Positions 1 through 6,230 of a stretch of 18,292 nt of DNA are shown here, piece by piece. How positions within the stretch are numbered: the first letter of the stretch is position 1; each line of letters begins with the position of its first letter. The DNA lies in NCBI GenBank assembly GCA_015494335.1, contig WGBK01000076.1:1-18292 (forward strand), in the 5' to 3' direction. The position numbers and the translations under genes are program-made. This stretch comes from Gammaproteobacteria bacterium (GTDB taxonomy: Bacteria; Pseudomonadota; Gammaproteobacteria; GCA-001735895). The notes under the pieces are model-generated. The model was not told the DNA's origin. It searched no databases and saw only the letters and a program-made list of their open reading frames with translations.

Positions 1-56
1 AGGGCCTCGCCCCCCTGCTCCCAGTTTACCGTGCCCGCCACCATGAAGAAGCTCAT
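1..56 (-). CDS. 5' end of a gene, possibly a GNAT N-acetyltransferase (cut by window edge)
   Basis: An ATG on the minus strand at 54-56 overlaps the TGA of the amidohydrolase gene at 53-55 in an ATGA arrangement. The frame then stays open to base 1, giving the 19 residues MSFFMVAGTVNWEQGGEAL. A second in-frame ATG at 42-44 is an alternative start. The 4-base overlap is the same kind of junction seen between other genes of this cluster, which supports a real, translationally coupled gene. The peptide resembles the N-termini of small GNAT acetyltransferases, in which a short beta strand and a Trp-Glu/Gln stretch precede a 'LRAVREAVF' type helix. That family call is recalled from pattern and rests on very few residues. 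What is seen is an open frame at a coupled start; the function is a guess. Confidence 0.4.
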   Translation of the reverse strand, partial: MSFFMVAGTVNWEQGGEA

Positions 57-1099
57 GACGCAAGCTCCCGCAACTCCGGCCGATGCTCGGGCCGGGGCTG
101 GTAATCGGTCATCAGGTAGCAGAGACAATCCTGGCGCACGATGGTCTTGTCGAGGGTGATCATCGCCGGTATCAGGGTTCGGTTGAGATAGACCTTGCCG
201 TTTTCGATGCGTATCAGTTCGTCGGTGATGTCCTCGCCGTCGTCGTTGGTGACGATCAGGGGTTTCGGCACCCGGGTGTAGGCAAACACCTCGGTCGGCT
301 TCATTTCGGTGAAGTTGCGACGCTCGAATCCGTGATCGAAGGTCAGATCGGCCTGGGCCGAGAGATTGAAATCGAAACTGACATCGTCGGGCACGCGCAC
401 CGTGGCCTGGGTCTCGACCAGTTGCAGGTCGTGGGGCGGCACCGGCCGATCGGGGAAGTGATCCAGGTGCATCAGGCCGTCGATCAGGTCCACCGCCCGA
501 TCGATGCCCAGTTCATCACCGGGCTTGCCGCATTCCAGGGTTACCCCCGGACAGACACCGTCAAAAGCCATGGTCGAGACCCCCTTCGGGTAATGGAACA
601 CCACGGCGATGTGGTTGAACAGCGAAGCCAGGTGCTGATTGCGCCGGGTTGGATCGGTCATGCAGGCATAGAGGGGATTGGTGCCGGTGTTGTTGTGAAT
701 ATCGATGGCGGCGAACAGCTCGTTGCGCGTGACCTCGTCGATGACCCGCTGCATCAGTTGCGTCTCCTCGTTCTCGGCCATTTCGGTACCGGGCCAGCAG
801 CGGTTGTAGTCGGTCTGCCCGGGCAGCACGCGCAGGCCCTGTTCGGCGGCGTACACATTGCCCACGAACAGCCACAGCGAACGCGGCAGCAGCCCGTCGT
901 AGCGTCCCAGCAGCCGCTGCATCACCTTGAGGCCGGTGTATTCGTTGCCGTGCAGCAGAATGGAGACGAACAGGGCCGGCGCCTTGGCGCCGTGCAGGCG
1001 TATCAGGGTCGGCTGCGGAAACAGCCGGCGAATGTCGCGGGCTTCGATGCCGAAGAAGCCCGTCGGCAGGGCATCGATAATCTTTGGCGTTGAATTCAT
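53..1099 (-). CDS. Aspartoacylase / succinylglutamate desuccinylase family zinc amidohydrolase
   Basis: The 348-residue protein belongs to the M14-like AstE/AspA carboxypeptidase-fold family, which hydrolyses N-acyl amide bonds of acidic amino acids using one zinc ion. The metal-binding HxxE is seen as HGNE (H50, E53) and the third ligand as H135 in DIHNNTGTNP. A substrate-binding DYNR lies at 98-101 (cf. DLNR in aspartoacylase), and the catalytic general base is E189 in TLECG. A C-terminal domain of about 130 residues follows. The frame is open up to base 1213, but the ATG at 1097-1099 (MNSTPKIID) is preferred because everything upstream would read through the end of the neighbouring ligase gene. 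There is no strong Shine-Dalgarno sequence, so coupling to the upstream gene 20 bases away is likely. The acyl substrate cannot be read from the sequence. It could act on N-acetyl- or N-succinyl-amino acids or on a gamma-glutamyl product of the neighbouring ligase. Confidence 0.85.
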   Translation of the reverse strand: MNSTPKIIDALPTGFFGIEARDIRRLFPQPTLIRLHGAKAPALFVSILLHGNEYTGLKVMQRLLGRYDGLLPRSLWLFVGNVYAAEQGLRVLPGQTDYNRCWPGTEMAENEETQLMQRVIDEVTRNELFAAIDIHNNTGTNPLYACMTDPTRRNQHLASLFNHIAVVFHYPKGVSTMAFDGVCPGVTLECGKPGDELGIDRAVDLIDGLMHLDHFPDRPVPPHDLQLVETQATVRVPDDVSFDFNLSAQADLTFDHGFERRNFTEMKPTEVFAYTRVPKPLIVTNDDGEDITDELIRIENGKVYLNRTLIPAMITLDKTIVRQDCLCYLMTDYQPRPEHRPELRELAS

Positions 1100-1119
1100 C
1101 GGGGTCGTGGTATCGATTG

Positions 1120-2538
1120 TCAGGTTCGGGGCCACTCGTGCACCGGCCGGTTGCGGTCGGCCAGATCCAGATAGCGGCGTACCAATGCATCGGGATCGGG
1201 GTTCTGCTGCCATTGCCGGTCGAGCCAGCGGGCGCCGGTCTGGCCGTCGCTCACCCGCTCGCGGATGATATGGAGCCAGTCGTCGGCGGATTCAATGCCG
1301 AGTTGCTGCAGACCTTCGGCAGCGGCCGGCAGGGCGCGTTCCAGCACCAGGCTGCGCGCATCGCCGCGGTAGCCGTCGAACCAGCCGATATCGGCTTCGA
1401 GTCCGTGACGGGCAACGCGATAGAAATCCCGCTCCAGTTGCTCGTAGGGCTGTTGCACCAGCGCCGGCCCCTGCTGTCGCAGTCCCTCGACCAGTCCCAC
1501 CTGAAACACCAGGTTGGCCAGCGTGTCGATGCGGGCCGGTCCGGCAGGGGTGACACGCAATTCCAGTCGCAGATGATACTGGCCGTCGCGATTGCGGCCT
1601 AGGATCGGCCGCACCCAGCGCCAGATGGTGCCATTGTGCAGGCTGAAGTGGTGCAGATCCTCGACCGGCTGATCGGTCACCTCGGGCAGGATCGGGCTGT
1701 AGTAGAACACATCCTCGAACAGTTCGAGGAAGGAACCGATCCAGCCCTTGGCCAGGTGCACGCGCGGCACCACATGACTGCGTTCCTCGTCGAGATTGCG
1801 GGTATCCACGGCCTGCTTGAAGATGGCGATGCGTGATTCCTCCCAGCAGCGGTGCCGCAACACCAGAGGCGAATTGGCGCTGGCAGCCAGGGTCGGCAGC
1901 GTGGACCAGAGCGCGGCGTGGTAGCTGTCCACGGCCTGGTCGCGCGGCAACTGGATGTGCAGTTGCAGGGAGGTTCCCAGCGCCTCGAGCATGACATCCT
2001 GCTTGTCGAAGCGCAGGTGGTCGCAGCCCTGGATATCGAGATGGATGGGACGGCCGCGCATGGTCATCAGGCGCTCGTCGAGCAGACGGTAGCGGTACAT
2101 GCCGGACATGTAGCGATCCCGGTCCAGGTGTTCGGTGCGGATGCTCGGCAATACGCCGAACAGTCCGACGCGGGCGCCCTCGTCGGCCGCAGCCTGCTCC
2201 ACGGTGCGGTAGAGATCGCCCAGATCCGATTCGATGCTGCGGAAAACCCCGGGTTCCAGGGCAAAGGCGTGGCCGTTGATCTCGAGGTTGTACTTGGCCA
2301 GCTCGTAGGTCATCTGCGGGCTGCCGTGGCGCTCGAGGATACTCTGGTTCACCGGCGCCGGGCGGCCCTGTTCGTCGACCAGACAGAGTTCGAGCTCGTA
2401 TCCGAGCTTCCGCGTGGCAGTGTCGAAGCGGCCTTCATCGAAGAGCTTGCGCACGAAAACCATCTCGTCGCGCAGGCGCTGGTCGAAGCGGCGGAAATCC
2501 TCCGCCTCGAAATGGTCGATGGAGACTTCCTCGCCCAT
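1120..2538 (-). CDS. GCS2-family glutamate-cysteine ligase-like carboxylate-amine ligase
   Basis: The 472-residue protein resembles the GCS2 (plant/bacterial type) glutamate-cysteine ligase family. These enzymes use ATP to activate the gamma-carboxyl of glutamate and join it to an amine. Visible family signatures are the acidic nucleotide/metal strand GYELEL (residues 46-51), LEING (85-89), the HLDIQGCDHLRFD segment (166-178), the Q/H strand SLQLHIQ (190-196), HNGTIWRWVRPI (301-312) and HLRLELR (322-328). The start is the ATG at 2536-2538, which overlaps the TGA of the aldehyde dehydrogenase gene by 4 bases; upstream in-frame codons read only the wrong frame of that gene. It may be a true glutathione-pathway gamma-glutamylcysteine synthetase. 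No gshB is in view, and the partners are an aldehyde dehydrogenase and an amidohydrolase, so a different amine acceptor is equally possible. The family call is firm; the substrate is unknown. Confidence 0.8.
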   Translation of the reverse strand: MGEEVSIDHFEAEDFRRFDQRLRDEMVFVRKLFDEGRFDTATRKLGYELELCLVDEQGRPAPVNQSILERHGSPQMTYELAKYNLEINGHAFALEPGVFRSIESDLGDLYRTVEQAAADEGARVGLFGVLPSIRTEHLDRDRYMSGMYRYRLLDERLMTMRGRPIHLDIQGCDHLRFDKQDVMLEALGTSLQLHIQLPRDQAVDSYHAALWSTLPTLAASANSPLVLRHRCWEESRIAIFKQAVDTRNLDEERSHVVPRVHLAKGWIGSFLELFEDVFYYSPILPEVTDQPVEDLHHFSLHNGTIWRWVRPILGRNRDGQYHLRLELRVTPAGPARIDTLANLVFQVGLVEGLRQQGPALVQQPYEQLERDFYRVARHGLEADIGWFDGYRGDARSLVLERALPAAAEGLQQLGIESADDWLHIIRERVSDGQTGARWLDRQWQQNPDPDALVRRYLDLADRNRPVHEWPRT

Positions 2539-3998
2539 CAGCGGCGGCCGCTTCCGAGACCCATGCTGAGGTATTTCATCTCGACGAATTCCTCTATGCC
2601 GTAGCGCGAGCCTTCGCGCCCGAGGCCGGATTGCTTGACCCCGCCGAAGGGCGCCACCTCGGTGGAGATGATGCCCTCGTTGATGCCGACGATGCCGGCT
2701 TCCAGTGCCTCGGCCACCTTCCATACCCTGCCGAGATCGCGGGCATAGAAATAGGCCGCGAGGCCAAACTCGGTATCGTTGGCCAGGGCGATGACCTCGT
2801 CCTCGTCGTGAAAGCGGAAGATCGGCGCCACCGGGCCGAAGGTTTCCTCGACCGCCACCCGCATCGAGCGATCGACATCGAGCAGCACCGTCGGCTCGAA
2901 GAACTGACCGCCGCGCTCGTGGCGCTTGCCGCCCACGGCAATCCGCGCGCCCTTGTCCAGGGCGTCGGCGATATGCTGCTCGACCTTCTCCACCGCCGCC
3001 TGGTTGATCAGCGGTCCCTGGTTGACACTCTCCTCGTGGGCCTCGCCAACCTGCAGTTTCGCCACCTCCGCGGCGAGTTTTTCGGCGAATTCGTCATACA
3101 CCGCATCCTGCACCATCAGCCGATTGGCGCAGACGCAGGTCTGGCCGCTGTTGCGGTATTTCGAGGCCATCGCGCCCGCGACCGCCGCGTCGATATCGGC
3201 GTCGTCGAAAACGATGAAGGGCGCGTTGCCGCCCAGTTCCAGGGCCACCTTCTTGACCGTGTCGGCGCATTGCCGCATCAGCAGCTTGCCGACCTCGGTG
3301 GAGCCGGTGAAGGAGAGCTTGCGCACCAGGGGGTTGCGCGTCAGCTCGCCGCCCACTTCGGCGGGGCGGGATGTCGTGACGACATTGAACACGCCCGCGG
3401 GAATGCCCGCCCGCTCGGCCAGCTCCGCCAGGGCCAGCGCCGACAGGGGCGTATCCTCCGCCGGCTTGACCACCACCGGACAACCGGCGGCGAGCGCGGG
3501 CGCGGCCTTGCGCGTGATCATCGCGTTGGGGAAGTTCCACGGCGTGATCGCTGCCACCACGCCGATCGGCTGTTTGATGACGATCAGGCGCCGGCCCGGA
3601 ACGGTGGTGGGAATGACATCGCCGTAGATACGTTTGGCTTCCTCGGCGAACCATTCGATGAAACTGGCGCCATAGGTGATCTCGCCCATCGCCTCGGCCA
3701 TCGGCTTGCCCTGTTCGGCGCTGAGGATGGTGGCCAGATCCTGCTGGTTTTCCATCACCAGCTCGAACCAGCGACGCAGCAAGGCGGAGCGTTCTTTGGC
3801 CAGCAGGTCGCGCCACTGCGACCAGGCGGCATCGGCCGCCTCGATGGCCTCGCGGGCTTGTTCCGCGCCCAGATCCGGCACCTCGGCAATGACCTGTCCG
3901 CTCGCCGGGTCGATCACCGGCATGCGGCTTTCACCTTCCCACCACTGCCCATTGATATAGGCTTGCTGACGCAGCAGCGCCGGATCATGAAGTTTCAT
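2538..3998 (-). CDS. gabD: NAD(P)-dependent succinate-semialdehyde dehydrogenase (GabD type)
   Basis: The 486-residue protein is a full-length class of aldehyde dehydrogenase closest in pattern to GabD, which oxidises succinate semialdehyde to succinate at the end of GABA/putrescine degradation. Seen in order are the PWNFP motif (153-157), the cofactor segment VVVKPAEDTPLSA (175-187), the Rossmann signature SFTGSTEVGK (229-238), the general base E254 in LELGG, the nucleophile C288 in NSGQTCVCANRL, and the C-terminal APFGGVKQSGLGREGSRYG typical of GabD. KPAEDTP fits NADP preference. The start is the ATG at 3996-3998 (MKLHDPALLRQQ), served by AGGAG ten bases upstream; the longer reading of the frame lacks homology. 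It leads an apparent operon, since its TGA overlaps the start of the GCS2 ligase by 4 bases. Related aldehydes such as gamma-glutamyl-aminobutyraldehyde are an alternative substrate given that neighbour. Confidence 0.88.
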   Translation of the reverse strand: MKLHDPALLRQQAYINGQWWEGESRMPVIDPASGQVIAEVPDLGAEQAREAIEAADAAWSQWRDLLAKERSALLRRWFELVMENQQDLATILSAEQGKPMAEAMGEITYGASFIEWFAEEAKRIYGDVIPTTVPGRRLIVIKQPIGVVAAITPWNFPNAMITRKAAPALAAGCPVVVKPAEDTPLSALALAELAERAGIPAGVFNVVTTSRPAEVGGELTRNPLVRKLSFTGSTEVGKLLMRQCADTVKKVALELGGNAPFIVFDDADIDAAVAGAMASKYRNSGQTCVCANRLMVQDAVYDEFAEKLAAEVAKLQVGEAHEESVNQGPLINQAAVEKVEQHIADALDKGARIAVGGKRHERGGQFFEPTVLLDVDRSMRVAVEETFGPVAPIFRFHDEDEVIALANDTEFGLAAYFYARDLGRVWKVAEALEAGIVGINEGIISTEVAPFGGVKQSGLGREGSRYGIEEFVEMKYLSMGLGSGRR

Positions 3999-4008
3999 CG
4001 GGGTGTTT

Positions 4009-4013
4009 CTCCT
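4009..4013 (-). promoter_or_regulatory. Shine-Dalgarno of gabD
   Basis: On the minus strand AGGAG lies 10 bases before the ATG at 3998. This supports MKLHDP as the start rather than any upstream codon in the same frame. Confidence 0.6.
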
Positions 4014-4026
4014 CTGGTTCGGTTCG

Positions 4027-4054
4027 ATGGTACAACAAGTCCCTGTCGGCACAA
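4027..4054 (-). promoter_or_regulatory. Weak candidate promoter for the gabD operon
   Basis: In the 95-base gap before gabD, the minus strand carries TTGTGC (4049-4054) and TACCAT (4027-4032) separated by 16 bases. These are partial matches to the -35 and -10 consensus. The gap follows the stop of the signalling operon, so a promoter is expected here, but this particular match is poor and could be chance. Confidence 0.2.
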
Positions 4055-4093
4055 CCTGAGCCGAATCAAGAGACGGACGGGAAATCGGCCCGA

Positions 4094-5800
4094 TCAGACC
4101 GCGGCGCGATCTTCTGCGGCCTCGACCAGCGGCTGCGGATGGCCAATGGCCCAGCCCTGGGCGTAGTCCACGCCCATCTCGCCGAGGCGTTGCAACAGGG
4201 CCGGGGTTTCGACGAACTCGGCGATGGTGCGCAGGCCCGCGATGTGGGCGATGCGGTTGACCGATTCGACGATGGCCAGACCGATCTCGTCGTCGAGCAT
4301 GTCGCGCACGAAACTGCCGTCGATCTTGATGTAGTCGGCGGGCAGCGAGCGCAGGTAGGAGAAGGAGCTCATGCCGGTGCCGAAATCGTCGATGGCGATG
4401 CGGAAGCCCTTGCCGCGCAGACGCGTCATGGTGTCGATGGCCGCATCGAAATTGGCGATGGCGGCGGTCTCGGTGATCTCGAAACCGATGCGGCGCGGCA
4501 CAATGCCATGCAGGCGCATCTGTTCCTCGATATCCTCGAGCAGGGTTTCGCTGGTCAGCGAAGTGGCCGACAGGTTGATGAAGTAGCTTTGCTCCGCCTC
4601 GTCCGGTCGTTCGCTGAGCAGGCGGAAGGCGGTACCGATGACCCAGCGGTCGATGTCCTGCATCAGATTGTAGCGCTCGGCGGCGGGTATGAAGCGGTCC
4701 GGGGTGATCAACTGCCCCTGTTCATCGCGCATGCGCAACAGCAGTTCGTGGTGCGGAGCGGCTTCGCCAAGGGGTTGGATGCGTTGCGCGTAGAGTTCCA
4801 GGCGCTGGTGATCCATGGCCTGGCGCAGCCGTTGTACCCACTCGATCTCGCCGCGACGCTGGCTGATCTCGCGGTCGCCGGGGGCAGCCACGTGGATACG
4901 ATGCCGCCCCAGGTCCTTGGCCGCATAACAGGCCATGTCGGCCAGGCTGAGCAGGCTCTGCTCGTCGTCGATGCCCTCGGAGGTGACCAGCCCGATGCTG
5001 GCGCCGACCTTGAAATGACGGTCGCCCCAGACAAAGACATACTCGTCCACCGTGTCGAGCAGGTTCTGGGCAATGGTACGGGCGCGCTCCAGCGGGCAGT
5101 GTTCCAGCAGGACACCGAACTCGTCGCCGCCGAGACGGGCCAGGGTATCGTTCTCGCGCATGCAGTGCAGCAGCTTGCGCGACAGGCGGCGCAGCAGTTC
5201 ATCGCCAGCCATGTGCCCGCAGGAATCGTTGACCAGCTTGAAACGGTCGAGGTCGATGTAGATCAGCGCATGGGAATGGCCCGCCTCGCCCCGGGACTGC
5301 AGGGCGCTGCGCAGCCGGGATTCGAATTCGCGGCGGTTGACCAGCCCGGTGAGGCTGTCGTGGTAGGCCATGTGGTGGATCAGATCCTGCGCCTGCTGGT
5401 GCTCGCGGCGGGTCTGGGCTTCCTTGATCTCGCGCTGGATCGCCGGCACCAGGCGCTTCAGATTGCCCTTCATGACATAGTCCTGGGCACCGGACTTCAT
5501 GGCCTGCACCGCGGCCTCCTCGCCGATGCTGCCGGAAACGATGATCACCGGCAGGTGCGGATCCCACTCGTTGACCAGGCGGATGACATCGCCCGAGTTG
5601 AAGCTGGGCATGCTGTGATCGGTGATGACGATATCCCAGTTGCCGCCCTGCAGCGCCTCGGTGAAATCGCGTTCGTTGTCGACGCAGTGAATGTGCGCGG
5701 CGTAACCGCCCTTCTTCAGAGCGTATTCGAGCAGGCTGGCGTCGTCTTCCGAGTCCTCGCACAGCAGCACCCGGATATGTTGCAGACGGTCTTCAGTCAT
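4094..5800 (-). CDS. Response regulator with REC, GGDEF and EAL domains (c-di-GMP turnover)
   Basis: The 568-residue protein joins an N-terminal receiver (about 8-125), a short helical linker, a GGDEF diguanylate cyclase domain (about 140-305) and an EAL phosphodiesterase domain (about 320-560). The receiver has the acidic pair E15/D16, phospho-acceptor D61 (VITDHSMP), S89 and K111. The cyclase has an intact GGDEF at 224-228 and an inhibitory I-site RxxD at 215-218, exactly five residues before it. The EAL domain reads ELL at 352-354 instead of EAL. It keeps the metal and catalytic set: E352, N409 (NLSATSL), E441 (EITE), D471/D472 (DDFGTG), K492, E528 and Q548. Both activities may therefore be alive, with phosphorylation setting their balance; that last step is inference. 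The start overlaps the upstream regulator gene by 8 bases, and no strong Shine-Dalgarno is seen, consistent with coupling. It is the likely output of the kinase two genes upstream. Confidence 0.92.
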   Translation of the reverse strand: MTEDRLQHIRVLLCEDSEDDASLLEYALKKGGYAAHIHCVDNERDFTEALQGGNWDIVITDHSMPSFNSGDVIRLVNEWDPHLPVIIVSGSIGEEAAVQAMKSGAQDYVMKGNLKRLVPAIQREIKEAQTRREHQQAQDLIHHMAYHDSLTGLVNRREFESRLRSALQSRGEAGHSHALIYIDLDRFKLVNDSCGHMAGDELLRRLSRKLLHCMRENDTLARLGGDEFGVLLEHCPLERARTIAQNLLDTVDEYVFVWGDRHFKVGASIGLVTSEGIDDEQSLLSLADMACYAAKDLGRHRIHVAAPGDREISQRRGEIEWVQRLRQAMDHQRLELYAQRIQPLGEAAPHHELLLRMRDEQGQLITPDRFIPAAERYNLMQDIDRWVIGTAFRLLSERPDEAEQSYFINLSATSLTSETLLEDIEEQMRLHGIVPRRIGFEITETAAIANFDAAIDTMTRLRGKGFRIAIDDFGTGMSSFSYLRSLPADYIKIDGSFVRDMLDDEIGLAIVESVNRIAHIAGLRTIAEFVETPALLQRLGEMGVDYAQGWAIGHPQPLVEAAEDRAAV

Positions 5801-6230
5801 AGGGAATCTGGTTCAACAGCATCCAGTAGAGGCCGAGCTGGCGGGCAGCCTCGATGAACTGGTCGAAATCCACCGGCTTGCGCACATAGCTGTTGGCGCC
5901 GAGCTGGTAGCTCTCGATCATGTCGCGGTCCTCGTTGGAGGAAGTCAGCACCACCACCGGCACCAGTCGCGTGATTTCGTTGGCGCGCAGTTCACGCAAT
6001 ACCTCGAGGCCATTGAGCTTGGGCAGCTTGAGATCAAGCAGGATGACCTGGGGGCGGTCGAAGGGGTCGCGGTCGGCATATTCACCCTCGCCGAACAGGA
6101 AATCCAGCGCCTCCTGACCGTCACGGACGATCTCGATACGGTTCGCGATATTGTTTTTTTTCAGGGCTCGAACGGTCAGCAGTTCGTCATCCGGGTTGTC
6201 TTCCACCAGCAGAATGTATTTCTCGGTCAT
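5793..6230 (-). CDS. Single-domain response regulator (Rcp1/CheY-like)
   Basis: The 145-residue protein is a lone receiver domain with no output domain. The acidic pocket is E10/D11 (VEDNPDD), the phospho-acceptor is D66 in ILLDLKLPKLNG, the switch residue is T96 (VVLTSS), and the conserved lysine is K118 followed by Pro (VRKPVDFDQF). The extra loop FGEGEYADRDPFDRP before the phospho-site strand is typical of the Rcp1 group that partners phytochrome-like histidine kinases, the same kinase class as its upstream neighbour. The ATG at 6228-6230 overlaps the kinase TGA by 4 bases and has GAGGA six bases upstream. It probably receives phosphate from that kinase, either acting by protein-protein contact or serving as a phosphate sink or relay beside the REC-GGDEF-EAL protein, whose gene it overlaps by 8 bases. 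Confidence 0.92.
   Translation of the reverse strand: MTEKYILLVEDNPDDELLTVRALKKNNIANRIEIVRDGQEALDFLFGEGEYADRDPFDRPQVILLDLKLPKLNGLEVLRELRANEITRLVPVVVLTSSNEDRDMIESYQLGANSYVRKPVDFDQFIEAARQLGLYWMLLNQIPYD

Noticed and set aside
2631..4166. Long plus-strand open frame opposite gabD
   Set aside because: It has Arg/His/Gly-rich shadow composition and no motif; gabD on the minus strand is complete.
4139..5857. Long plus-strand open frame opposite the REC-GGDEF-EAL gene
   Set aside because: It is a shadow of a gene with all catalytic motifs on the minus strand and shows no domain of its own.
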